DNA of 64,000 bases from positions 4,584,501-4,648,500 of the forward strand of contig NC_015844.1 in the NCBI RefSeq assembly GCF_000973105.1, in the 5' to 3' direction. Origin of the DNA: Zobellia galactanivorans. Its GTDB lineage: Bacteria > Bacteroidota > Bacteroidia > Flavobacteriales > Flavobacteriaceae. The translations under genes were made by a program, and so were the position numbers. The notes under the pieces were generated by a model. That model was given only the letters and a program-made list of their open reading frames with translations, had not been told where the DNA came from and did not search any database. Below are positions 27,202 to 35,066 of this stretch, piece after piece; the stretch's first letter is position 1, and each line of letters starts with the position of its first letter.

Positions 27202-29175
27202 ATGAGCTTTTTAGCGAAACTCTTTATCAACGGTAGAAGAATAAACGTATTAGATACTGATATACACTTTGACCAAAACATTGACCCTTATACTTTTAAA
27301 CCAACTTCACTCCCGCAAGGTGGTATATTTACCGTTACCGTAGAGGCAGATGGCACAACCGATATATTGGCTCTGGCCTTGGCACGAGATACAATGTGCA
27401 GCGGATATATACGATTTTACAATCGGGGCGGAATGTCAAAACTTACTGATTATGAGTTCTTTGATACCTATGTGGTAAGCTGCCAAAGAAATTATGATGA
27501 CCTATCCACCGCCAAAGATACCTACGTATTCTCCCCGGGCATACTGCGAATTGGCGATATGGTATTCGAAAAACCATGGAAGATAACCGACCTTTCTAAT
27601 TTGACGAATAACATAACGCCCGAACCCATTGTGCCAAAACCAAAATTGGCATCGGTAAAGTGGAAAACTGTTGAAGGAGAAACAATTGAAGAGACCACCT
27701 ACCAAGAAAAAGTAGCATTGGAGGTCAAAGTAGCGAATGCCGAAGGCGGTAGCGTTGAAATCACCATTGAAAAAGAAGATGGTACCGAGTTCGAAGAAGG
27801 TACGAAATCATTAACATTTACCGAGTATTTAACCGATGAAGGAACTGTGCAAATAAGCTCCCTAAAAATCAAAGAAGAATGGGATGAATTTAGAAGTTCC
27901 GAAACTGACGGGCTTATTGCTAAAGTAAGCCATAAAGGCTCTAAAAAAGAAAGTAATGTTCTGCAAATCATAACTCCTCCAAAGGTAATTGTAGATTTTA
28001 GACCAAGCAAAAATTACGATGGCGAATACGGTTTTGATTTCATGAGAGATAAAAAGGACAAGGACGACAAACTGACCTATAAAGATATCTTAGGCACAAA
28101 CAAATCCATAAAGGGCGTAAATAAATTTACCAAATATAAAACAGACACTAAATACAAAGAATTAAAATGTGATATTTACGATACTATACCTATAGATTGG
28201 CATAAAAACCCAGATGGTAGCGCATATGAATACATACAAAGTTGGTTGACCATATACCCAAAAGAAACACAGATATTAAGTTTACAGATAGAGACCATTA
28301 AAAACCCTAAAAAGCTAGATTTAACTTTTGAGTACGACAAAACACTTTTTAAACTAAATACCGATAAAATACCCGCACAAAGCAAAGGAAAAAAAAGGTT
28401 GGACGACCATTTAACCATTGAGTGTATTAAAGAGTTTAGTACAGACCAAGTTATAAAAGCAATGTGCCAAAAACGGCAGTTGGGACAACTGAATATTCTT
28501 AAAAATGATAAAGCCAATCGTAAAAAAGCACAGGTTGTCTTTGTTAAGGTCGAAACTGAATTGAATAGTGGAAAACCTAAATTTGGTAATACAACCAACA
28601 AAACAGGGAAGCCTGAAAAGGAGATGTTAGCGCGTTATTTAAAACAAGCCTATACTAAATTAGAATTAGACGAAATTGATTTTAAGTTGACTGAATTAGA
28701 TTCAACAACTAAAAAACCAAAATATCCCGATTTCAACAAAAATTATACATTATTAGATTTAAATGGAAAAAAAATACTTAACAAATATCATAATAAAGGA
28801 GGAAATAGTTTAGCCGAGTATATGGAAAAGACCTTGAACAAAGAACTGCCAAAATATAAGGACTATTTTAAAGTGTTCTTCTTTGGAGATACAGGTGGTA
28901 GAACAGATAAAGTAGTGAAAATTGTGAAACTAGCAGGATATGCTAACGGCTTCAACTCTCAATCAGCTATTATGTTTGTTGGTAAACGCAAAGCAACTGT
29001 AACACACGAGCTATTACATTGTATGGGGTTAAGACATAGTTTCGATAATAGTGCCACTTTTAGTTACAAAAAGAAAGCAACCCAAAACATAATGGATTAT
29101 TCTGCTACAAGAACAAATACTTGGTTATGGCAATGGAAAAAACTATGGAAAAATAAAGATCTTAGAAAAGAATAA
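27202..29175 (+). CDS. Hcp/TssD tube protein fused to a metzincin-type zinc peptidase (putative T6SS effector)
   Basis: A 657-residue protein without signal peptide. Residues 1-135 match the Bacteroidota (T6SS subtype iii) TssD/Hcp tube subunit: FLAKLFINGRRINVL, GGIFTVTVEADGTTDILALA, GYIRFYNRGGMSKLTDYEF, YVFSPGILRIGD. About 145-265 is a beta-sandwich linker (SVKWKTVEGETIEE). The C-terminal domain holds the metzincin signature HELLHCMGLRH (H602, E603, H606, H612) and, 19 residues on, a Met-turn NIMDYS (M631). An Hcp subunit carrying a C-terminal enzyme is the known layout of specialised effectors that are loaded into the T6SS tube. The gene is 4 bp upstream of a lipoprotein gene, the expected place for an immunity protein. 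No other T6SS gene is in the window. Delivery by T6SS is inferred. Confidence 0.85.
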   Translation: MSFLAKLFINGRRINVLDTDIHFDQNIDPYTFKPTSLPQGGIFTVTVEADGTTDILALALARDTMCSGYIRFYNRGGMSKLTDYEFFDTYVVSCQRNYDDLSTAKDTYVFSPGILRIGDMVFEKPWKITDLSNLTNNITPEPIVPKPKLASVKWKTVEGETIEETTYQEKVALEVKVANAEGGSVEITIEKEDGTEFEEGTKSLTFTEYLTDEGTVQISSLKIKEEWDEFRSSETDGLIAKVSHKGSKKESNVLQIITPPKVIVDFRPSKNYDGEYGFDFMRDKKDKDDKLTYKDILGTNKSIKGVNKFTKYKTDTKYKELKCDIYDTIPIDWHKNPDGSAYEYIQSWLTIYPKETQILSLQIETIKNPKKLDLTFEYDKTLFKLNTDKIPAQSKGKKRLDDHLTIECIKEFSTDQVIKAMCQKRQLGQLNILKNDKANRKKAQVVFVKVETELNSGKPKFGNTTNKTGKPEKEMLARYLKQAYTKLELDEIDFKLTELDSTTKKPKYPDFNKNYTLLDLNGKKILNKYHNKGGNSLAEYMEKTLNKELPKYKDYFKVFFFGDTGGRTDKVVKIVKLAGYANGFNSQSAIMFVGKRKATVTHELLHCMGLRHSFDNSATFSYKKKATQNIMDYSATRTNTWLWQWKKLWKNKDLRKE

Positions 29176-29179
29176 ACGT

Positions 29180-29800
29180 ATGAAAACAATCTTAAAATAC
29201 ATTTTGCTTTTAATGCTTTTCACTAACTGCAAAGCACAAAACAAACCACAAAAAAATACAAAAATGAAGACTTTTGACATAGAAACCTTTAATAGGAACA
29301 AAAACCAATTAAACGAATATAACTTTCTTACTAAAGACAGTGCAGTAGTTGAACAAAGAAAACGTCAATTTGGTTATTATGAAATAATCAAATCTAAAAA
29401 TTCAAATTTTCAAATTAGAAATGACTATTATGAAAATGGCAAGTTGAAATCAACTGTTCAAGATTTTCCCAATGATTTTTTAGCAGGAATAATGAAAGAA
29501 TATGACGAAAAAGGAAATTTAATAAAAGAAACAGATTATGATGCTCCCTATAAATTTACTTGGGAAGATATTTCGAAACTTATCAAAGACAGAAAATTAG
29601 ATATGGATGCCTATGGATTTGAAGTTACAAGAAGTTTTGGCTTCGGTACTGCAAATATTGGTAAGGAAACCGAAAAACCTTTTTGGGCTATAACCTATAA
29701 TAAAAGTGAGGAAGATATGCTTTTAGGTGTTATAATAATAGATGGTGTTACGGGAAAAATCATTAAGGAATACGATGAACCTTATCCTTCTGAAGAATAA
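29180..29800 (+). CDS. Lipoprotein, candidate immunity protein of the Hcp-peptidase effector
   Basis: A 206-residue lipoprotein (LLLMLFTNC, Cys17). The mature part contains MORN/toxin-antitoxin-like YENGKLKS and YDEKGNLIKETDYD strands, then a mixed alpha/beta domain with a C-terminal LGVIIIDGVTGKIIKEYDE. It begins 4 bp after the Hcp-peptidase stop, so co-translation is likely. An envelope-anchored neighbour fits an immunity role against a peptidase acting in the periplasm. There is no sequence family I can name with certainty. Confidence 0.7.
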   Translation: MKTILKYILLLMLFTNCKAQNKPQKNTKMKTFDIETFNRNKNQLNEYNFLTKDSAVVEQRKRQFGYYEIIKSKNSNFQIRNDYYENGKLKSTVQDFPNDFLAGIMKEYDEKGNLIKETDYDAPYKFTWEDISKLIKDRKLDMDAYGFEVTRSFGFGTANIGKETEKPFWAITYNKSEEDMLLGVIIIDGVTGKIIKEYDEPYPSEE

Positions 29801-30092
29801 AACGGTTTAGAATAACTAAGCATTCGTGTGGTCGGTACGACCCAGCATGAACACCGTGTTGACTGAACCGGTTCTGTGTCGGTCAGCCTTCTATGGGTAT
29901 TGGTCTGTTTTGGGATGGGTTATTTGAGGTCTGCACTTGAACCCGTATAGTGATTTGGAGGTCTTGTTTTCTCCCGAGTATGCAATCACTTCTTAGATGC
30001 TGTTGAATTTCCTGTTTTCGGGGGTATTTTGGCGGCTTTTGCTTGGTTTCGGACATAGGGTTCCCTATCCCGTCCAAGGGGCGTTTATTTTC
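29801..30092. other. Region downstream of the transposase remnant, no gene
   Basis: No intact gene. Relative to the transposase remnant at 30093 (minus strand) this is its 3' flank, where an IS91-type element would carry its replication-origin end. The stretch at about 29965-29993 (CTCCCGAGTATGCAATCACT) faintly resembles part of repeats R1 and R2. GC is higher than in the adjacent effector gene. Confidence 0.35.
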
Positions 30093-30243
30093 TTACTGTG
30101 CTTTAGTGTATTTTTTAAGTTTTGCGATCCAGTGTGCCGCTGGTCCCCGTGCGGAAAACGTATGCAGGGTCACCAGTTCTCCCTTTTTACAGGATGGGCA
30201 GATTCGGTGTTGCAGGGGGCTGCCGTTGTGTGCAATTTGGCTA
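30093..30243 (-). pseudogene. C-terminal remnant of an IS91-family transposase
   Basis: The minus strand reads about 50 residues up to a stop: LQHRICPSCKKGELVTLHTF followed by SARGPAAHWIAKLKKYTKAQ. The CPxCxKGxL...FxxRGP pattern is typical of the C-terminus of Bacteroidota IS91-type (Y2) transposases. The rest of the gene is missing: similarity stops within a few bases of the ParD operator (30247), so a deletion or insertion junction lies there. Confidence 0.65.
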
Positions 30244-30246
30244 AAT

Positions 30247-30267
30247 TACCAAGATTTGGTACATTTG
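30247..30267 (+). promoter_or_regulatory. Promoter/operator of the ParDE operon
   Basis: Inverted repeat TACCAA-GAT-TTGGTA (30247-30261) overlaps TACATTTG (30260-30267), a Bacteroidota -7 box. It lies 18 bp before the ParD ATG. This arrangement fits repression by the ParD ribbon-helix-helix protein. Confidence 0.55.
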
Positions 30268-30285
30268 AGTAAAACGTTAGTCAAA

Positions 30286-30528
30286 ATGGGAAAAAACACC
30301 TCAATATCACTCGGAAATCATTTTGAAGATTTTATCAGAGAAGAAGTAAATTCGGGTAGGTACAGTTCGGTTAGCGAAGTAATTCGTTCAGCGCTACGTT
30401 TGCTAGAACATGAAGAAAAAAAGGAAAGAGAACTGATTAAAGCCCTCGAAGTTGGAGAAAATAGCGGATTTGTGGAAGATTTTGACCCAAAACAAAACCT
30501 GACTGAATTACATCGCAAACACTCATGA
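30286..30528 (+). CDS. parD: ParD-family antitoxin
   Basis: 80 residues from ATG 30286. The frame runs upstream to 30043, but that part crosses the promoter and an IS remnant. A ribbon-helix-helix of the CC2985/ParD type is visible: TSISLGNHFEDFIREEVNSG followed by YSSVSEVIRSALRLLEHEEK. The C-terminal part wraps the toxin. It neutralises the toxin encoded next and represses the operon. Its stop overlaps the toxin start (ATGA). Confidence 0.92.
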   Translation: MGKNTSISLGNHFEDFIREEVNSGRYSSVSEVIRSALRLLEHEEKKERELIKALEVGENSGFVEDFDPKQNLTELHRKHS

Positions 30529-30827
30529 GTAAAAACAAATATCGAATCAGTAAACAAGCGATTAATGATTTAAATGATATTTGGGTCTATACTTTTAATA
30601 AATGGTCTAAAGAACAAGCGGATAGATGTTACGACTTAATAATAGGGGAAATTGAATTTATTGCGGACAACTATCAAATTGGCAAATCCGCTGAACAAAC
30701 TCGAAAAAACTATCGAGTAACGAAAATCAAATCGCATCTTATTTTTTACAGAAAAGCCGAAAATGAAATTGTTGAAGTCCTTAGAATTCTACATCAGCGA
30801 ATGCAAATAAAAAAACGACTGAAATAA
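30525..30827 (+). CDS. parE: ParE/RelE-superfamily toxin
   Basis: 100 residues with the ParE pattern: YRISKQAINDLNDIWVYTFN, an internal EIEFIADNYQIGKS, and strands YRVTKIKSHLIFYRKAENEI and VEVLRILHQRM. ParE toxins usually poison DNA gyrase, while RelE relatives cleave mRNA; the ParD partner and lack of RelE catalytic residues favour ParE. Translation is coupled to parD. Confidence 0.92.
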   Translation: MSKNKYRISKQAINDLNDIWVYTFNKWSKEQADRCYDLIIGEIEFIADNYQIGKSAEQTRKNYRVTKIKSHLIFYRKAENEIVEVLRILHQRMQIKKRLK

Positions 30828-30973
30828 AAAGCTGTACACAGGGGTCTGTAAATTAGAAGTGTCTAAAAAAGAAAGATATAGGATTGCCGGGGTTATAGGG
30901 TGGATAGCATCAATAACTATATCCCATTGTTGGCAATTAGTAACTCTAAAATCAAAAAAAAGCAACAACTAAA

Positions 30974-31439
30974 TTAAATGAATTTCAAGCAATGTGGATG
31001 TCGTATCCAGATCAATCAACAGTGTTAGAAAATCCTTCAGTAAAAGTAATAGCCCTTAAACAAGTGAAGCTGCTCGATATTGGTTTCACACTTATTTTTA
31101 TAACACTTGTTGTGTTAGCTTACGTTACGCCTTAAAAAATACGATTTCCCATAGAATTTCACTAAGTGAGGTTCGGGCAGCTGGGTTGTCTATTAGAGAT
31201 GATGTAACAGGCAATAATGGTAAATATCGGTCTCCTATTAAAAAAAATGTGAAGGCACAAGTAATCCAGGTAGGGATGACTTTGCTAAAGAAATTGAAAA
31301 CGAACAAGAAATAATCATATTTCAAGAATAGATATCTGGCTTAAATGCTCATGTTAACCTATGGGAAAAAGGAGAGGTAAAAACTTATAATTTATTTAAT
31401 ACAGCTCACTCAATGGAATTTTGGGAGGTATTAAAATAA
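30974..31439 (+). pseudogene. Broken Tae4-like T6SS amidase effector
   Basis: Three frame segments join into one protein of about 155 residues. Segment 1: LNEFQAMWMSYPDQSTVLEN. Segment 2 (shifted between about 31056 and 31066): YNTCCVSLRYALKN, the amidase nucleophile motif with Cys at 31108-31110. Segment 3 is shifted in the 8-A run at 31240-31247 and interrupted by TAG at 31329-31331. It reads FAKEIENEQEIIIFQE-stop-ISGLNAHVNLWEKGE and ends AHSMEFWEVLK. NTCxxxxxxAL...(H)V(N)LW...FWxxL is the layout of Tae4 peptidoglycan amidases. Cys and His survive but the reading frame does not. The next ORF follows its stop by 3 bp. Confidence 0.6.
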
Positions 31440-31442
31440 AAA

Positions 31443-32048
31443 ATGCAGAAGATGAAAAAAATCTTTCAATTAATAGCACTTTTCTTAATTACAAGCTGTA
31501 ATTCGCAGTCGAAGGAAATTATACCATTTGAAACCGATAAAGGTTGGGGGTATAAACAAGATGGGGAAATTATAATTCAACCTAAATTTGGAATAGCTAG
31601 TGAATTTACTGACTGTGGTATTGCAGCCGTTGGAGATAGTGTAAATGGAAATTATTTTATTGACAAAACTGGAAAAAAATTAAATATACCTGTTTTAAAA
31701 ATGGGAAATTTTATTGATGATTTTCATGAAGGTTTCGCCAGATTTAAGAAAAATGAAAAACTAGGATTTATAAACCAATGCGGAAAAATAGTTGTCGAGG
31801 CTAAATTTGAAAGTGTTACTCCCTTCAAAAATAAAATCGCTATTGTACGAAGGGGATTTGAAGTCATTGAAAACGGTCCCTATAAAACACAAAAAGGAGG
31901 CAAATACGGAGCAATTGATAAAACGGGAAATTTGATTATACCTTATGAATTTGATTTTATTTCTGAGTTTTCTGATAACAATACTGCGAATGCAAAAGTT
32001 GGCAACAAAGATGTCATCATCAATTCAAAGGGTAAGATAATAAAGTGA
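31443..32048 (+). CDS. WG-repeat lipoprotein, possible orphan immunity protein
   Basis: A 201-residue lipoprotein (IALFLITSC; the Met at 31452 is an equally good start). It is built of WG/KWG beta-repeats: KGWGYKQDGEIIIQPKF, KLGFINQCGKIVVEAKF, KYGAIDKTGNLIIPYEF. These repeats form extended solenoids for protein binding. Its gene begins 3 bp after the stop of the broken Tae4-like amidase gene and is itself intact. An envelope lipoprotein in this place suggests immunity to the lost amidase; the link is inferred from order only. Confidence 0.8.
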   Translation: MQKMKKIFQLIALFLITSCNSQSKEIIPFETDKGWGYKQDGEIIIQPKFGIASEFTDCGIAAVGDSVNGNYFIDKTGKKLNIPVLKMGNFIDDFHEGFARFKKNEKLGFINQCGKIVVEAKFESVTPFKNKIAIVRRGFEVIENGPYKTQKGGKYGAIDKTGNLIIPYEFDFISEFSDNNTANAKVGNKDVIINSKGKIIK

Positions 32049-32150
32049 CATTTGCTGATAATTTGTATAATGCATATGCCCCCTACGGGAAGCGTACGCA
32101 CCATACAAGAAGCGTAAGCCATTTTAAATCAAAATATTAAAGTGAGAATA
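32049..32150. other. Short spacer with imperfect repeat
   Basis: GGGAAGCGTACGCACCATACAAGAAGCGTAAGCC contains the near-repeat AAGCGTACGC / AAGCGTAAGC. It looks like degenerate intergenic repeat material; nothing else was seen. Confidence 0.3.
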
Positions 32151-32621
32151 ATGAAAAAACATTATTACGAAATCAAAGTTGAATGGACAGGAAACGAGGG
32201 AAACGGAACTCTGAATTATAAATCTTTCAATAGAAACCATAAAATCATGGCTGACGGAAAATATGATGGTATTAAGGGTTCATCTGATCCATCATTTTTG
32301 GGAGATAAGACGAGATATAATCCTGAAGACCTTTTTCTATCTTCATTGTCAGCTTGTCATATGCTTTGGTATTTACATTTATGTTCAGTACATAAAATTG
32401 TAGTTACCGAATATTTAGATAACGCAACAGGACTTATGGAGGAAACTAAAAATGGAAGCGGAAAATTTACGGAGGTTACTCTAAATCCTAAAGTGAAAAT
32501 CACGGATTTGAATATGATTGACAAAGCAAATGAATTACACGGACAAGCAAATAAAATGTGTTTTATCGCTAATTCTTGTAACTTTAAAATCAGACATAAC
32601 CCGAATACCACTGCGGAATAA
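32151..32621 (+). CDS. OsmC/Ohr-family peroxide-related protein
   Basis: 156 residues from ATG 32151; an upstream in-frame GTG at 32142 is less likely. It has the OsmC fold with a conserved Cys at the head of the central helix (SSLSACHMLWYLHLC). A second Cys lies in NKMCFIANSCNFKI, and YNPEDLFLSS is typical of the family. OsmC/Ohr proteins reduce organic or fatty-acid hydroperoxides with the paired cysteines. It is monocistronic within the island. The gene is AT-rich like its neighbours. Confidence 0.85.
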   Translation: MKKHYYEIKVEWTGNEGNGTLNYKSFNRNHKIMADGKYDGIKGSSDPSFLGDKTRYNPEDLFLSSLSACHMLWYLHLCSVHKIVVTEYLDNATGLMEETKNGSGKFTEVTLNPKVKITDLNMIDKANELHGQANKMCFIANSCNFKIRHNPNTTAE

Positions 32622-33115
32622 AACGGCTTACAACAAGGGTAAGCGTTGCACAACTCGACATGGAGTCCAACATCCTTATTTTTTTAAAATAAATAATGCC
32701 ATAATCCTATTGCCATTTTTTCTTTTTGGTCTAAACGACAAGGATGAAATTTATGCCGGTGATTAGTTCCAAGACCTTATCCTTCAGCAGCTTTGAGTTT
32801 AGAGTATTGGGTTTATTGCAGAAAGCTTGGATACCATTAAAAATACAGGAAGCTATATTGCCAATTGGAAAAGACAGGCAGATGATTCTTGGAAAATAGT
32901 ATTGGAAACCTTGCAAAACCATTAAAAACCACCATAGCAAAAACAGCGGCATATGGCCCTCTTTGTTTTTTTGTACCCTTCAAAAAACGAAAGGCCGCTT
33001 TCTACAAAAATTAGGTCCTTCGTTGGCCACAATAGGGGCAAAATCTATTTTTACTATAACTTGTAGGGAAATTTAGTGCCGAAAAGGCATTCCAACACCT
33101 ATCGATTTAAAAGCC
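32622..33115. other. Gene-poor stretch with truncated intergenic repeat and gene fragment
   Basis: No intact gene. At 32624-32652 ACGGCTTACAACAAGGGT is directly followed by AAGCGTTGCACAACT. These look like the two outer ends of the imperfect repeats that follow many small flavobacterial genes, with the centre missing. A lipoprotein-gene fragment lies at 32811-32923. Confidence 0.35.
32811..32923 (+). pseudogene. 3' fragment of the NTF2-like lipoprotein gene
   Basis: It matches the last roughly 110 bp of the gene at 24271-24759, including the stop. The readable peptide LDTIKNTGSYIANWKRQADD and the following SWKIVLETLQNH differ from the intact protein at only a few positions. No start or upstream part remains. 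The intact gene and the fragment flank the toxin/effector island on either side. Confidence 0.85.
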
Positions 33116-33622
33116 ATGACCTCAAGAATTGAAAAGATAAAAATACCTTATGGGAACAAAGAAGTAAGCGCCCATAGATTGACGGTAAGCTCTGAAATTG
33201 AAATCGACCTTGAATCCGCTTGGGAAAAAGTAAAAAAAAGCGCCACGCTTGAATTTATAGCGAAGGGGAAAATAGAGTTTACACCAACGGGCGGGAAATT
33301 TCCGGAGACCTGGAAAGAGGGAATGACGGTGACCACAAAAATGAGGGTATACGGCTTTATACCTTTTGGGGGACTCCATACCCTGCATTTTTCCAAAATA
33401 GATGACAATAATTATATCTTGGAAACCGTTGAAAAAGACAGTTTCGCAAAAGTTTGGAACCATAAAATTTCCATGAGGTCCATAGGGGATAGAGCTATTT
33501 CCTATGAAGATGAAATTGTTATTTTCGGCGGAATCTTAACCGGGTTTATCTCTAGTTGGGCCCGTTCGTTTTACCGGCACAGACAAAGGCGGTGGAAGTT
33601 GTTGGCAGGGCATAAGATGTAG
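33116..33622 (+). CDS. SRPBCC-like hypothetical protein
   Basis: 168 residues, soluble, without signal. The alternating pattern SAHRLTVSSEIEIDLESAWE, a GKIEFTP stretch and a long C-terminal helix suggest the START/SRPBCC lipid- or ligand-binding fold. The ISMRSIGDRAISYEDEIVIF segment fits its later strands. No catalytic role can be assigned. It stands alone, with about 60 bp to the next gene. Confidence 0.65.
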   Translation: MTSRIEKIKIPYGNKEVSAHRLTVSSEIEIDLESAWEKVKKSATLEFIAKGKIEFTPTGGKFPETWKEGMTVTTKMRVYGFIPFGGLHTLHFSKIDDNNYILETVEKDSFAKVWNHKISMRSIGDRAISYEDEIVIFGGILTGFISSWARSFYRHRQRRWKLLAGHKM

Positions 33623-33685
33623 CTCGATAGCGAAAAATGGATATCAAAACGTAAAACAACAGTATAAGCCTAACAATAATTAAGC

Positions 33686-34519
33686 ATGGACGATTTAGTA
33701 ATCTTGGATTTATTTTGGGATAGACAACTGGTCAAAGATAAATCTGGCAGGGAATTCGAAATTTTTCGGGGGAAGGATTATGACACCGATTGGGTACATT
33801 TAGGACACAGTTATTCAAAGAACAGCGAGTGGATTTACTTCTATGGCGACACCTGTTTTGAGAAAGAACTTAAGAACATCGATATTGCCAGCTTTAGCCT
33901 AATTGAAGCAAATGAAGCCGAAAACACCATTTATTTTAAAGATAAAAAGGCCGTATACCTAAAAAGTTATATGTGCGGTTTCGCCACCTTGCCGAATGCA
34001 GACCCAAACGATTTTCAAATCGTAGATATCGATAACGGCTATTCCACTTCGGGGGAATCCGATTATTGGTACGAAGACAAATTGCCTTATGCGCTTTCCG
34101 AGATGATTCCGATCAATGGCTGCTATCAAAGGGTAAAAGACACCATATTCTTTGGCCATACCCGAAAAGTGGCTTGTGATGTCGATACTTTTGAGCAAGT
34201 CCACCCAAAAGTCCAAACCCTTTTTAAGGACAAAGACCATCTGTATTTTAAAAATGAAATAGTAGAAGGGGCCAATCCGGACACTTTTGAATTCTTGGAA
34301 GAATGCATAGGGGAGGATGCCCCATATTATTTGGAATGTGATATTCATTATTATGCCAAGGATGACAAGTATGCCTATTTTGTTAACGCACCCTTCGGCA
34401 TCAAGGTAATAAAGACCAAGGATTTGAAAAACTTTAGGTTTGAAGTGATAGATGAAATTGGATATGGAAGGGACTCGAATTATAGATATGAAAAAGGAAG
34501 AAGAAAAAAGATAAAATAA
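33686..34519 (+). CDS. DKNYY-family protein
   Basis: 277 residues with tandem DKNYY-type repeats: IYFKDKKAVYLKSYMCG, FFGHTRKVACDVDTFEQVHP, LFKDKDHLYFKNEIVEGANP, YYAKDDKYAYFVNAPFG. The repeats alternate (K/D)D(K)xxVY(F) strands with 'DpxtFe' turns. The family is widespread in Bacteria but its function is unknown. No signal peptide. Confidence 0.8.
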   Translation: MDDLVILDLFWDRQLVKDKSGREFEIFRGKDYDTDWVHLGHSYSKNSEWIYFYGDTCFEKELKNIDIASFSLIEANEAENTIYFKDKKAVYLKSYMCGFATLPNADPNDFQIVDIDNGYSTSGESDYWYEDKLPYALSEMIPINGCYQRVKDTIFFGHTRKVACDVDTFEQVHPKVQTLFKDKDHLYFKNEIVEGANPDTFEFLEECIGEDAPYYLECDIHYYAKDDKYAYFVNAPFGIKVIKTKDLKNFRFEVIDEIGYGRDSNYRYEKGRRKKIK

Positions 34520-34718
34520 CTCCCGCCAAGAAGGCTTGCTAAGGAAAGCCGTATATGAAATTCTCTATGGCAGCATTGGGATAATCCCCTCAAAATTGCA
34601 ATTGTCTTCCAAGCTGAAACCTACACTCTCTGTCTTCTAACCGCTATTGGTGTAAAATTGGAAGCACTTTCAAAGAATTTACTATCTTACCGGAATAAAC
34701 AAAAACCATTAAGCATTT

Positions 34719-35048
34719 ATGCAAGAGAAAATAGCGGTCTTTACATTGGCCGAAAAACTGGCCATGGTACACGTTGTAAATTCCCTTATCTTGGCAGACG
34801 GACAGGTGCATAATGGGGAAATCAACGCCGTTTCCCAACTGATGCGGCAAATCGATTTTGATAGTAATTTTATCATGCAGGCCCGGAATATTGAAAGTGA
34901 ACAGGCCCTTTCCATTTTGAGGCAAATGCCCCAGGAAAAAAAGAAAAACCTAGAATCGATTTTAGAGATGACGGCTATTTCCGACGGTTTTAAGCATACT
35001 AAGGAAAGTAGCTTAATGGCCTATATCTTTGAATCTATGAACAAGTGA
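34719..35048 (+). CDS. TerB-like protein 1
   Basis: 109 residues, all helical, with the TerB-type acidic motif LILADGQVHNGEINAVSQLM and a second ISDGFKHTKES. TerB-fold proteins bind metals or membranes, often in stress or phage-defence contexts; no direct role can be given. Its neighbour 18 bp downstream is a homologue. Confidence 0.72.
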   Translation: MQEKIAVFTLAEKLAMVHVVNSLILADGQVHNGEINAVSQLMRQIDFDSNFIMQARNIESEQALSILRQMPQEKKKNLESILEMTAISDGFKHTKESSLMAYIFESMNK

Positions 35049-35066
35049 AGTTGATATAAGACCCTT

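Noticed and set aside
27502-28601. Several minus-strand frames opposite the Hcp-peptidase gene
   Set aside because: They lie inside a well-supported 657-residue gene and show no domains.
29820-29990. Third copy of the R1/R2 direct repeat
   Set aside because: Only the words ATTCGTGTGG and CTCCCGA are shared and their order is reversed, so homology is not supported.
29883-30077. 64-codon minus-strand frame downstream of the transposase remnant
   Set aside because: Open only by chance within the IS flank; no recognised domain.
31125-31325. 66-codon minus-strand frame
   Set aside because: It overlaps the plus-strand Tae4-like remnant, whose motif order is more convincing.
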